A stretch of 64,000 nucleotides of DNA from Fen-671 sp963794745 (GTDB lineage: Bacteria; Actinomycetota; Acidimicrobiia; Acidimicrobiales; Palsa-688), in the NCBI GenBank assembly GCA_963794745.1, contig CAWCEZ010000010.1, positions 901,607 to 965,606 on the forward strand, written 5' to 3'. The stretch's first letter is position 1. Each line of letters begins with the position of its first letter. A program made the translations under genes and the position numbers. Of this stretch, positions 1-8,026 are shown one piece after another. The notes beneath the pieces were generated by a model. It worked only from the letters and a program-made list of their open reading frames with translations. It ran no database searches and was not told the origin of the DNA.

Positions 1-195
1 GTTATCGTCACCACGTTCACAGCCGGGGCACAGACGACGCTCCCGATCTGGATCTTCGGCGCGATCCGGCTCGGCCAGCAGCTGCCGGAGGTGAACGTGG
101 TGGTGACAGCCGTGCTCGCGCTGACAGTGATCCCTGTCGCTCTTGCCGCCAAGCTGACCGGTGGCGGGGGTATCACGAGATCGTCGGTCCGCTAG
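1..195 (+). CDS. PotC-like ABC transporter permease, 3' end only
   Basis: The last 64 codons of a membrane protein read in frame from base 1 to a TAG stop. The text TTLPIWIFGAIRLGQQ, then a final hydrophobic helix (VVTAVLALTVIPVALAAKL) and a short polar tail, matches the C-terminal end of PotC-type permeases, one of the two membrane subunits of spermidine/putrescine importers. The rest of the gene, and presumably potA, potB and potD partners, lie upstream of the window. The family call rests on a short stretch, so the substrate is not certain. The next gene is convergent, its stop codon starting 3 bp after this one ends. Confidence 0.7.
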   Translation, partial: VIVTTFTAGAQTTLPIWIFGAIRLGQQLPEVNVVVTAVLALTVIPVALAAKLTGGGGITRSSVR

Positions 196-197
196 CC

Positions 198-1130
198 TCA
201 GGCGCTGCGGCGCCGGTCCGCCACCACCAACACGACGGCAGTGACGACCAGGGCGCCGCCAATGACGGTGAAGACTGAAACCTTTTCGCCCAGTACGAGC
301 CAGCCGAGCACCACCGCGATGATCGGGTTCACGTAGGCGTAAGTCGCAACGACCGACGTCGGGAGGAGGCGAAGAGCGGTTGTGTAACAGTTGAGCGCAA
401 GTACCGAGCCGGGCCCGATCAGGTAAGCGAGCGCCAACCAGGAACGCAGGCTCACTGCCCCAGCGTCGAAGCCTGCGGCTTCCCCACTTATCGCGGCCAC
501 GACTGCAAGCGCCAAGCCTCCCGCGAGCATCTGGAAGGCGGTCGCAACGAGGGGCCTGGTGGGTTGTGGGACCCTGCGCCCGATGACCGACCCGAGCGCC
601 CAACAGACCGCTGCCACCAATATCACCGCGATGCCGGTGTAGGGGACGTGCCTTCCGCCGGGATGGGAAAGCACGACGATCCCGGCAAAACCGACCCCGA
701 GCGCGAGCAGGGCCAAGCGCGATGGCACGGCTCTGGTGAGCGCCCTGTCGGCTATGACCATCCATAGGGGCACGCTCGCCAGTAGCAGGGCGGCCAGCCC
801 GGACGGCACCGTCCGCTCAGCCCAGCTGACACCTCCGTTGCCGCATGCGAGCAGGAGCACTCCGACAAGCGCGCAGCCGGCCAGCTGCTTTGGCGACGGT
901 AGACGGCGCACGCTCGGCTCTGCGGCCGGGTGCCCCGTCACGAACGGGAACAGGACCGTTGCCGCAACCAGGTACCGCACCGATGCCATCACGAGCGGCG
1001 GGAGAGACTCGTCTGCTACACGGATGGCGAGATAAGTGGAGCCCCACACCACGTAGACCACGCCGAGAGCGGCCCAGCCCGAAGTCGGCGCCCGGCCGTC
1101 GCCACGTTGGGCGGTTCTTGCGCCTGTCAC
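198..1130 (-). CDS. EamA/DMT-family transporter
   Basis: A 310-residue polytopic membrane protein with about ten hydrophobic segments in two homologous halves, the usual layout and length of drug/metabolite (EamA, RhaT-like) exporters. Family signs are WGSTYLAIRV in the first helix and, in the second half, LLPTSVVATYAYVNPIIAVV followed by LGWLVLGE. Such proteins export amino acids or small metabolites; the substrate cannot be read from sequence. The start used is a GTG with no clear ribosome site, so the N-terminus may be shorter. It diverges from the decarboxylase gene at 1214 across an 83-bp gap that should hold both promoters. Confidence 0.85.
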   Translation of the reverse strand: MTGARTAQRGDGRAPTSGWAALGVVYVVWGSTYLAIRVADESLPPLVMASVRYLVAATVLFPFVTGHPAAEPSVRRLPSPKQLAGCALVGVLLLACGNGGVSWAERTVPSGLAALLLASVPLWMVIADRALTRAVPSRLALLALGVGFAGIVVLSHPGGRHVPYTGIAVILVAAVCWALGSVIGRRVPQPTRPLVATAFQMLAGGLALAVVAAISGEAAGFDAGAVSLRSWLALAYLIGPGSVLALNCYTTALRLLPTSVVATYAYVNPIIAVVLGWLVLGEKVSVFTVIGGALVVTAVVLVVADRRRSA

Positions 1131-1213
1131 TGCGACAGCCTGTCAGGTCGCCTGCGGCCAGTCGCCTTAATTCCGTCCCCCCGACATCGGGCCCGCTGTT
1201 AGTGTCCAACGCG

Positions 1214-2608
1214 ATGGAGCGGGAAACGCACGTTGTTGGTAGCGAAGCCGGCAGGGACGCCCTCCTAGCGGACGCGGCCGAGAGAGCGAGACGGTACCTG
1301 GACGGCGTCGACGAGCGTTCGGTGGTCCCCTCAGCGGAGGCCCTTGCCGCCCTCGAACAATTCGATTTCCCCTTGCCCGAAAAGGGTCTTGACGCGTCAC
1401 GGGTGCTGGCGCTGCTGGACGACGTAGGTTCTCCGGCCACCGTAACCTCAGCAGGACCACGCTATTTCGGCTTCGTCACCGGGGGAGCCTTGCCGGTCGC
1501 CGTGGCGGCTTCGTGGTTGTTGGCCGCCTGGGACCAGAACGTCGCCCTTTCGGTCATGTCCCCCGCGGCGATAACTCTCGACAGAGCCGCCATGGCCTGG
1601 GTGCGCGAGCTGCTCGGTTTGCCGGAAGGCACGGTCGGCAGCTTCGTGTCGGGGGCGACGACGGCCAACGCCACGTGCCTGGCGGCTGCGCGCGACGGGG
1701 TGCTTGAGCGAGCGGGATGGGACGCAGGCAGCCTCGGCCTCGTGGGAGCTCCGCCAGTCCAAGTCGTGGTCGGCCAAGAAGTGCACACCTCTGTCAGCAA
1801 GGCGCTCGGCTTCGTCGGTCTCGGCAGGGACCGGGCCCTGCGCCTGCCCGTTGACGACCAGGGCCGGATCCTGGCGGAAAACCTGCCGGAACTGGAGAGC
1901 CCTGCGATCGTCTGCCTCCAAGCAGGCAATGTCAACAGCGGGGCGAGCGACCCATTCGTCCCTCTCATCGAGTGGGCGCACTCCCAAGGTGCCTGGGCCC
2001 ACGTCGACGGCGCTTTTGGGCTGTGGGCAGCAGCCTCCCCCGAGGTGGCCAGCGAGGTTGCGGGTGTCGCCGGCGCAGACTCGTGGGCAACTGATGCCCA
2101 CAAATGGCTCAACACGACTTACGACTGCGGCATCGCCCTCGTGCGTGACGGGCAGGTCCTGTACGACGCAATGCGCGCCGGGGCGGCGTACCTTCCCGCC
2201 ACCAAGGGCCGCGACCCCATGGCGCTGTCGCCACAGGCCTCCCAGCGCGCCCGCGGCGCCGAGGTGTGGGCGGTCCTGGCCGCCCTCGGGCGCGAAGGGG
2301 TCTCCGAGATCGTTGCGCGCCACGTCGCGCTGGCCAAGCGCTTTGCCGCCGGTCTGTCCGAAGGGGGGGCGAAGGTCTTGAACGAAGTGCGGCTCAATCA
2401 GGTCGTCGTGTCTTTTGGCGACACCGCCACGACCGACGCCGTGGTGGCCGCGGTGCAGCGAGAGGGGACCTGCTGGTGCGGCCCGACCACTTGGCAGGGC
2501 CAACGGGGTATGCGGGTGAGCGTGAGCAACTGGGCGACGACCGAGGCTGACGTCGACCGCAGCGTCGCGGCGGTCCTCGCGGCGATGGGGCAGGCCGGTA
2601 CCGCTTAG
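1214..2608 (+). CDS. PLP-dependent group II decarboxylase family protein
   Basis: 464 residues, a normal length for the glutamate/aromatic amino acid decarboxylase (group II) family. The PLP lysine is in DAHKWLN (Lys297), preceded by a His-Val-Asp-Gly segment (AWAHVDGAFGLWA) that holds the Asp pairing with the pyridine nitrogen. The N-terminal part has GPRYFGFVTGGALP, also typical. It probably removes CO2 from an amino acid or acts as a related lyase, in the cytoplasm; the substrate is not evident. An upstream in-frame extension exists but overlaps the divergent exporter gene and reads like antisense of it, so the ATG at 1214 is preferred. Confidence 0.85.
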   Translation: MERETHVVGSEAGRDALLADAAERARRYLDGVDERSVVPSAEALAALEQFDFPLPEKGLDASRVLALLDDVGSPATVTSAGPRYFGFVTGGALPVAVAASWLLAAWDQNVALSVMSPAAITLDRAAMAWVRELLGLPEGTVGSFVSGATTANATCLAAARDGVLERAGWDAGSLGLVGAPPVQVVVGQEVHTSVSKALGFVGLGRDRALRLPVDDQGRILAENLPELESPAIVCLQAGNVNSGASDPFVPLIEWAHSQGAWAHVDGAFGLWAAASPEVASEVAGVAGADSWATDAHKWLNTTYDCGIALVRDGQVLYDAMRAGAAYLPATKGRDPMALSPQASQRARGAEVWAVLAALGREGVSEIVARHVALAKRFAAGLSEGGAKVLNEVRLNQVVVSFGDTATTDAVVAAVQREGTCWCGPTTWQGQRGMRVSVSNWATTEADVDRSVAAVLAAMGQAGTA

Positions 2609-2699
2609 GGTGCTGCACCTAACTGCGTGAGTTAGGGCCGAGTACGATCACAGTCGCCGTCGTCCACCAGGCCCCGGCTCGTCTGCTAGGAGGTCCGTG

Positions 2700-3956
2700 G
2701 TGCGCGCGGCAACGAAGCGGTTCCGGCACCGGTGCTGGGGGGTTGTGGCAGTCGGCATCCCGCTCGCTGCACTTACCCTCCCGGCGGGGGGGCCGCCAGC
2801 CGGCGCCATACCCCTGTTGTCGGCTAGCCAAGAGCCTCGACCAGCCATTTTGTCGTCGGGGAGCTCTTGGGCGGTCCTTTCGCCTCCCGACCCGAGCGGC
2901 GACTGGGGGAGCGGGGCGCTCGACGCACTGCGAGGTGTGTCGTGTACATCGCCCACCTTCTGTATGGCTGCCGGGTCCTATGTCCCAAGACCCAAGCAGG
3001 CCGGGGTCTACCCCAGCTACCCACTGTTCGAGCTTTGGGACGGGAGCACGTGGTCCGTACTTGCGAGCCCGAGCGGTGGAGGTATTTCGGGCATCTCGTG
3101 CAGCTCGTCACAGTTCTGTATGGCCGTGGGGGCCACGAACACCCACAATGGTGGACCGCACCTGGGTGAGTTCTCTCTCGCCGAGGTCTGGCGCGGCACC
3201 CGGTGGACCGTAGTGGCGAGCCCTCCGCCGCCCCCGGGCGCTCCTGCGTATGAAGCCCAGCTGGGCGCCGTGTCGTGCACATCGCGCAACTCGTGCGTTG
3301 TTGTCGGTTCCTACGGGCAAATACATAGCCCCAGGGCGCAAAACCTCATCGAGTCCTGGGACGGCTCGCGCTGGTCGGTCAACCGGAGCCCCAGCCCTGG
3401 TGGCCCGCCCGGGGGGTTGAACGGCCTATCTTCGGTGTCCTGTAGCGCTGCGGGGGGCGCCATCTGTGCGGCTACCGGGTACGAGGCCGCGAGCACTGGC
3501 GCGCATGCCCACGCCATTGTCGAGGTAGACCACCACGGCGCATGGTCGCTGGACCTGGCCGTCGGCACGGCTTCGGCCGAGAGCAGCCACCTGTACGGGG
3601 TTTCGTGCAGCTTCGCGAGCAGCTGCGTTGCGGTGGGCGCCGTCGTCGCCGGCACCTCGAGGTCGTTGCTCGAGGGCAGATGGGACGGCCGCGTCTGGAG
3701 CGTGGCCCCCACCCTACGATCGTCGATCGTGGGCGTCTCCGTGACCTGTAGCTCAGCTGCGACCTGCACCGAGGTCGGGCCTACGGGAGATGTCGCCACC
3801 TTACAAGGCGGCTCCTGGGCGCCCGCTCCGGCGAGCCCTGGGACCGGAGTGTCCGCCAGGTCTATCTCGTGCACGCCGTCGGTCTGCATGGCAGTTGGGG
3901 ACTACGTCGCCGGTGGCATGACGCACACCTGGGCCGAGTACCACCGCACGAAGTAG
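2700..3956 (+). CDS. Secreted Cys-pair repeat protein (propeller-like)
   Basis: About 418 residues with an N-terminal signal segment (positively charged start, then GVVAVGIPLAALTLP). The mature part has seven repeats, each with a core like VSCTSRNSCVVVG (Ser-Cys, 4-7 residues, Cys, then hydrophobic-Val-Gly), usually after a Trp-Asp-Gly-Ser stretch. Repeats of this kind suggest a disulfide-stapled beta-propeller on the outside of the cell. A perfect AGGAGGT lies at 2688-2694; of the two adjacent GTG codons the one at 2700 has the better spacing. A similar protein lies at 44159. No enzymatic motif is visible and the function is unknown. Confidence 0.75.
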   Translation: MRAATKRFRHRCWGVVAVGIPLAALTLPAGGPPAGAIPLLSASQEPRPAILSSGSSWAVLSPPDPSGDWGSGALDALRGVSCTSPTFCMAAGSYVPRPKQAGVYPSYPLFELWDGSTWSVLASPSGGGISGISCSSSQFCMAVGATNTHNGGPHLGEFSLAEVWRGTRWTVVASPPPPPGAPAYEAQLGAVSCTSRNSCVVVGSYGQIHSPRAQNLIESWDGSRWSVNRSPSPGGPPGGLNGLSSVSCSAAGGAICAATGYEAASTGAHAHAIVEVDHHGAWSLDLAVGTASAESSHLYGVSCSFASSCVAVGAVVAGTSRSLLEGRWDGRVWSVAPTLRSSIVGVSVTCSSAATCTEVGPTGDVATLQGGSWAPAPASPGTGVSARSISCTPSVCMAVGDYVAGGMTHTWAEYHRTK

Positions 3957-4046
3957 CTGAGGTGGCCACGGCCTGGCCCAGCCGACTTCACTTAACCTCG
4001 CGCAAGGTGCCATGCTCGTGCCATGGCGGAACTTGGAGGAGCTGGG

Positions 4047-4868
4047 ATGATCGCAGTCCGAGTGGGCTGCGAGTTCGTGTTCGAGGCCCCAGTGGCGGTG
4101 CCTTCGCTATGGCAGGTCAGGCCGCGGCTCGACGGCGAGCACAGGGCCGTGTCCGAAACCTGGGAGACGCCCGCACCGGCCCGCAGTTACAGCGACGCTT
4201 TCGGCAACCAATGCGACCGCTTTACGCTTCCGCCCGGCCGCTCGGTTGTCCGCTATGACGCAACGTTCGAGGTGCCTTCGCGCTTCGACGACATCGACGA
4301 GAACGCCCCCGCAGAGGCCATCGAGGACTTGCCGGACGAGGCCTTCGTTTACCTTCTGCCGAGCCGGTTTTGCTGGCCCGACGTGCTTTACGCGTCGGCC
4401 TGGGAGCTATTCGGCAATGTGGCGCCCGGGTGGTCGAGAGTGCAAGCCGTCAGCGACTGGGTCCACGACAACATCTCCTACCAGGTCGGCGCAAGCTCCG
4501 CGGTCACGAGCGCGTTGGACATCTGGGAGTCGCGCACGGGGGTGTGCCGTGACTTCACGCAGCTTGGGATGACGCTGTGCCGCGCGCTCAATGTCCCTGC
4601 ACGTTATGTCGCCGGCTATTTGCCGGATATCGCTGTTGCGCCGCCGCAGTTGCCTATGGATTTTTGCTCGTGGTTCGAGGTTTGGCTCGGAGGCCGCTGG
4701 TGGACCGTCGACCCCCGTAACAACGAGCCCCGCGTCGGCCGGGTCGTCATCGCCCGCGGCCGGGACGCGCTCGACACAGCGATGGTCACCACTTGGGGCT
4801 CGGTAGCCCTCCAATTGATGACGGTGTGGGCCGACGAAGCCAACCCGTCAGACGCAGCCTCGGCCTGA
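4047..4868 (+). CDS. Transglutaminase-like protein with altered catalytic triad
   Basis: 273 residues. The C-terminal half is a transglutaminase-like (papain-fold) core: the Cys is in GVCRDFTQLG (Cys167), followed by LNVPARYVAGYLPD, and the Asp is in TVDPRNN (Asp222). In most relatives a His sits in a D-F-H-A-W segment; here the text is DFCSWFEVW, so Cys207 occupies that place. The N-terminal part (about residues 1-120) is the beta-rich domain common in bacterial members. The start at 4047 has GGAGGAG just upstream; the in-frame ATG at 4023 lacks a site. It may be a protease, amidase or a non-catalytic relative. Confidence 0.8.
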   Translation: MIAVRVGCEFVFEAPVAVPSLWQVRPRLDGEHRAVSETWETPAPARSYSDAFGNQCDRFTLPPGRSVVRYDATFEVPSRFDDIDENAPAEAIEDLPDEAFVYLLPSRFCWPDVLYASAWELFGNVAPGWSRVQAVSDWVHDNISYQVGASSAVTSALDIWESRTGVCRDFTQLGMTLCRALNVPARYVAGYLPDIAVAPPQLPMDFCSWFEVWLGGRWWTVDPRNNEPRVGRVVIARGRDALDTAMVTTWGSVALQLMTVWADEANPSDAASA

Positions 4869-5035
4869 GCAGTCGTGGCTCTTAGGGCACCATTACTACG
4901 CATCGTGTGCACGCAGCCACCGGCCGGGCGAAGTGCGTTCTGGTCTGACTCGCCTGCTTGAGCGTCCGGTAGCCATGTGGTTCTGTGGCAGGAGCGGCAG
5001 TTAGCCGGCATGACGACCAGGCAGGATGAGCGAAC

Positions 5036-5353
5036 ATGATGAGCGAACCGAGAATGATCGCAAGGAGCGTGTCGAACGGCCTTTCAGGCAAGCCGGCGGC
5101 CACCGATTATTTGGCCGCACATCATCCAGAGTTCCTGGGCTGCGCCCTGGCGGAGCTGAAGTTCGAATGGGGATGGCTAGTCGAGACGGTGACAGCCAAC
5201 GCTGAGGCCGAAAAAGTTGTCCTGTTGGTGAACCGGCACGGGTTTGTCGAGGAGGTCGGTGCAGACGTGCGTTTTCGTCAGACGGCGCAGCGGTCTCTTA
5301 TCGACTTGCGGGCAAATGCCGCGCAGCCGGTGCCGCAGAAGAGCTGGAGCTAA
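5036..5353 (+). CDS. Small hypothetical protein
   Basis: A 105-residue open frame with balanced composition, no signal peptide and no membrane helix. It reads as a mixed alpha/beta protein (for example EKVVLLVNRHGFVEEVGADV). I do not recognise a family. The ribosome site is weak and the start could be either of two adjacent ATG codons. It sits alone between the transglutaminase gene and a small membrane-protein gene on the same strand. Confidence 0.4.
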   Translation: MMSEPRMIARSVSNGLSGKPAATDYLAAHHPEFLGCALAELKFEWGWLVETVTANAEAEKVVLLVNRHGFVEEVGADVRFRQTAQRSLIDLRANAAQPVPQKSWS

Positions 5354-5414
5354 CACCCGGCTGGCCGTAAGGTGAGAGCAGGTACCGCTGCTCTTCACGA
5401 AGGGAATGACGGTC

Positions 5415-5720
5415 ATGGCTGAAACGCTTGCGTTCGTTGCCGACGGGACGGAGGTCGGGGGCGCCGATCTGAGCGACGATGAGCTGACCGAGCTGGCCCT
5501 CTCGGCTGGTCCGGAGCAGCCGCTCGATCCCGAGGCGTTGCCCCTCGCCCTGTACTCGGACCAGTCCCCTGGGTTTTTGCCGATGTGGTACATGCCGCCT
5601 GTGGTTGCACGCGCCGCGGGAGGATGGCGGCGTCCGCTCGTGTTCGTGCTTGTCGCCGCTTTTTTGGCTATAGACGGTTTCGGTCTCTGTATCACCTATG
5701 GGCAGCTGGTCGCTGCCTGA
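5415..5720 (+). CDS. Small tail-anchored membrane protein
   Basis: About 101 residues. An acidic N-terminal half (LSDDELTELALSAGPEQ) leads into a Pro/Trp-rich turn (GFLPMWYMPP), then a WRRP step and one hydrophobic helix at the C-terminus (LVFVLVAAFLAIDGFGLC). The layout suggests a cytoplasmic acidic domain anchored by a C-terminal helix. GAAGGG at about 5399-5404 suits the ATG at 5415 better than the one at 5406. I do not know a function; short proteins of this layout are common in actinobacteria. Confidence 0.6.
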   Translation: MAETLAFVADGTEVGGADLSDDELTELALSAGPEQPLDPEALPLALYSDQSPGFLPMWYMPPVVARAAGGWRRPLVFVLVAAFLAIDGFGLCITYGQLVAA

Positions 5721-5730
5721 CGCCGCTTAG

Positions 5731-6378
5731 TTAGGCGGCCTGAAGAGCGAGTTCCCGCTCGTCCAGGAAGGCCCACCATGCGTCGGCTGCCTCCCGCAGC
5801 GATGTCCCCAGGCCCTGCGTCGTCCCGGCGATCTCGCTGAGGGCCGATACAGCCCAATCAGCGTGGCGGACGTCCACTTCGGCGTGGTGCTCCCAGAACG
5901 AGATCGCGTTCTCGTCCAGCCCGTAGTGACGCCGGAGGCCATCGGCCTTGCTCCGGGCCACCCCCGCCGCTTGGCACTCGTAAGCCAAGAACCCGGCAAG
6001 CCCGTGGAGCGCCCCTCGGTCGAGGAGGTCGTCGTAAGTAGCGAGGAGATCGGCCATGGCAGGCGACGGGTCGGCCGCACCGGCGCCAACACCCGCGGCG
6101 AAGCGCTCGAAGAGCTGCACGTGGGGGACCGGGTCTCCCATTTCGTCGGCGAGGTTGGCGGCAACGAGGTCCCGGGGAGCACCTTGTGGGAGCGCATCGA
6201 CTAGCCGTCCGAGGAAGCCCGGGAGGTAGTTTTCGAAATGGCGGTATTGAGAGGCGTAATTGGCTAGCTCGGCGATAGATACTTCGCCCTGCTCCCAGCG
6301 CCGGTAGAAGGAGTGCTCCAGTAGCGACCTGTCGGCCAGGCTGATCGTGACGATGCGGTTGAGGCCGGAACGGTTCAT
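5731..6378 (-). CDS. CADD/TenA-like diiron protein, candidate pABA synthase
   Basis: 215 residues of the heme-oxygenase-like diiron fold (TENA/PqqC/CADD clan). The six metal ligands known from Chlamydia CADD can all be placed at matching spacing: Glu79 (NLADEMGD), His86 (PVPHVQL), Glu134 (LAYECQ), His165, Asp169 and His172 (HHAEVDVRH). Tyr25 in LEHSFYRRW and Lys144 in ARSKADGLRRHYG line up with the CADD tyrosine that is consumed to make p-aminobenzoate and with its key lysine, as I recall the family. I infer an oxygen-dependent pABA synthase or a near relative acting in folate supply. No folate genes adjoin it. Other members of the clan have different roles, so the reaction is not proven. Confidence 0.75.
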   Translation of the reverse strand: MNRSGLNRIVTISLADRSLLEHSFYRRWEQGEVSIAELANYASQYRHFENYLPGFLGRLVDALPQGAPRDLVAANLADEMGDPVPHVQLFERFAAGVGAGAADPSPAMADLLATYDDLLDRGALHGLAGFLAYECQAAGVARSKADGLRRHYGLDENAISFWEHHAEVDVRHADWAVSALSEIAGTTQGLGTSLREAADAWWAFLDERELALQAA

Positions 6379-6514
6379 CGCGGCATCTTAGATGGACGGC
6401 GCCCAGGTGCGCCCGTCGCCATCGCAGAGCGACAGGGCCCCTTGGTGCGCGGAAGCACCTAGCGTGGCGGGTGCGTAGCGCCCGAGCGGGTCGTACCGGT
6501 GCAGGAGGGTATCC

Positions 6515-7153
6515 ATGAGCTTTGATCGCCGACCGCTTCAATGGCGTCACTGCGCGGCACTGTCAGTTGCACTGGTCCCGCTCCTACTGGCGGGTGCGGT
6601 CACGCTAAGCGGCTGTGGGAGCTATCCCGCCCCATTGGTTACGCCAACGACCTTTCCACAGCCGGCCACGCTCCCGCCTGCAAACACTGCACTCTCCTCT
6701 AACATATCTCTCTCCCACGCGGAGCTTGGCCGGGACGTCTGCACGCTCCTGCCAGGGCTCAGGGTGCAACACCTTGTTGGTTCCCCGGTGACCGGGACCA
6801 CGGATGTGCCGGAGTCCTTTCTCCTCTCAACTGCCGCCAAGGTCTACGCGACTGGTAACGAGTGCGCCTATACGACGCCTTCTGACCCGAGTTCTCCGGC
6901 GGTGCTAATTACCTTGATCGTTACCAACGCCGGGCCTAATTACAACCTGTCCCGCCTGAGGGCACGTCATACTGGGCTGACCATTGTGAGAGAGGTCGGG
7001 CAAGGAGCCTTTTACAACAACCATATCTTGAGCGTAATGTGGCAGGGCTTCGAAGTCGTTGTGCAAGGTACCCCAGGCGACGCGCACGACAGTTCATCAC
7101 AGGATGTGGCACTAGCAAAGGCGGTAGTGGCAGGCCTCAATTCCAAGCGTTGA
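6515..7153 (+). CDS. Secreted lipoprotein, DUF3558-like
   Basis: 212 residues. The N-terminus is a lipoprotein signal: basic start, hydrophobic stretch (LSVALVPLLLAGAVT), then the lipobox LSGC with the lipid-modified residue at Cys34. The mature protein begins with a Pro/Thr-rich linker, then a domain with DVCTLLP and NECAYTTP, a two-Cys pattern like the mycobacterial DUF3558 lipoproteins; that family link is tentative. A strong site (AGGAGGG) lies before the ATG. It should sit on the outer face of the membrane. Function unknown. It converges on pyrE. Confidence 0.75.
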   Translation: MSFDRRPLQWRHCAALSVALVPLLLAGAVTLSGCGSYPAPLVTPTTFPQPATLPPANTALSSNISLSHAELGRDVCTLLPGLRVQHLVGSPVTGTTDVPESFLLSTAAKVYATGNECAYTTPSDPSSPAVLITLIVTNAGPNYNLSRLRARHTGLTIVREVGQGAFYNNHILSVMWQGFEVVVQGTPGDAHDSSSQDVALAKAVVAGLNSKR

Positions 7154-7169
7154 CCGCACCTCCTTGGAG

Positions 7170-7706
7170 CTATTTTCCAGGGCCGAGGATCTCGTCCAAA
7201 GTGAACAACGACCGCATCGAAATGGAAGCTTCCGCCAACTTGTCCGCGCCATTGCCACCCCGTCCCCTGCGGTCGATCACGCAGAGCACGGTGGCCACGA
7301 GCGCTCCACGAGCGCGCAGTTCTTCGGTAGAAAGCACGACCTGGCCGCCCGTGGTGATTACATCCTCCACAACGAGCACCTGGCGCCCGGCTATCTCCGG
7401 GCCTTCGGCGAGCTTTGCCGTCCCGTAGGTTTTGGCTTCCTTGCGCACGAGTACCTGGGGCAGGCCTGTCACGAGCGATAGGGCAGTGGACAACGGCACT
7501 CCTCCGAGCTCCAGACCGGCGAGGATCTCGGTGCCCTCGGGGACAAGGGGGGCGGAATGCTCGGCGACGGCCCGAAGAAGCGTGGGGTCGGACTCGAGCA
7601 TGTACTTGTCGAAGTACACGTCAGAAACTTGGCCCGATCGCAGGACGAAGTGGCCCGTCAGTCTGCACGTTTCCTTTAGGCGACTGGCTAATTCGCTCCG
7701 CTCCAT
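7170..7706 (-). CDS. pyrE: Orotate phosphoribosyltransferase
   Basis: 178 residues, a normal length. It joins orotate and PRPP to make orotidine 5'-phosphate in pyrimidine synthesis. The PRPP loop VVEDVITTGG (residues 112-121) with its acidic pair Glu114-Asp115 is intact, as are LAGLELGGVPLS and the flexible-loop text VRKEAKTYGT. The ATG at 7706 is chosen because the longer open frame upstream belongs to a different kind of sequence. The gene starts 8 bp after the stop of the Ser-triplet repeat gene, whose last codons contain the likely ribosome site AAGGAAG, so the two are probably co-translated with the pgsA-like gene before them. Confidence 0.92.
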   Translation of the reverse strand: MERSELASRLKETCRLTGHFVLRSGQVSDVYFDKYMLESDPTLLRAVAEHSAPLVPEGTEILAGLELGGVPLSTALSLVTGLPQVLVRKEAKTYGTAKLAEGPEIAGRQVLVVEDVITTGGQVVLSTEELRARGALVATVLCVIDRRGRGGNGADKLAEASISMRSLFTLDEILGPGK

Positions 7707-7714
7707 GCTCGCTC

Positions 7715-8026
7715 TCACACTTCCTTGCGAGCTATGGCCCGGTCCAGGCGCGCCGAGCGGGGTGCCGCGAGAACGGCTTTGCTCGACCTGAACGACATCA
7801 CCGAGGCGCGTGACCCCGCCGAGAGGACCGAAAGGACCGAACCCGCTGAGCCGATCGAAAAGACCGACAGGAACGACCCGATCGAACCGACCGACAGTAC
7901 GGAGCCAACCGAGCCGACCGACAGGAACGAACCTGTCGAGGCGATGGAAAGCGTTGAGCCTTCCGACCAAAGCGACAACAACGACGAAGAACGCGCGGGC
8001 TTTGTCATTTCCCCATCATGCTTCAT
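7715..8026 (-). CDS. Perfect Ser-x-x triplet-repeat protein between pgsA-like gene and pyrE
   Basis: A 103-residue open frame that fills the gap between two operon genes exactly: its ATG overlaps the end of the upstream gene by 11 bp and it stops 8 bp before pyrE. Serine occupies every third position from residue 15 to residue 81, 23 times without a break. The residue after each Ser is mostly V, I, F or L and the next mostly G or L (example SVGSVLSVGSIGS). The tail (residues 82-103) is basic. A three-residue period of this length suggests a regular fibrous or helical-bundle fold rather than a globular enzyme. No signal peptide is seen. I do not recognise the family. The opposite strand also has an open frame, but it runs antisense through the pgsA-like gene and fits no operon. 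Confidence 0.7.
   Translation of the reverse strand: MKHDGEMTKPARSSSLLSLWSEGSTLSIASTGSFLSVGSVGSVLSVGSIGSFLSVFSIGSAGSVLSVLSAGSRASVMSFRSSKAVLAAPRSARLDRAIARKEV

Noticed and set aside
845..1213. N-terminal extension of the PLP decarboxylase
   Set aside because: The extra residues are Arg/Pro-rich antisense of the EamA gene; the family normally starts near the ATG at 1214.
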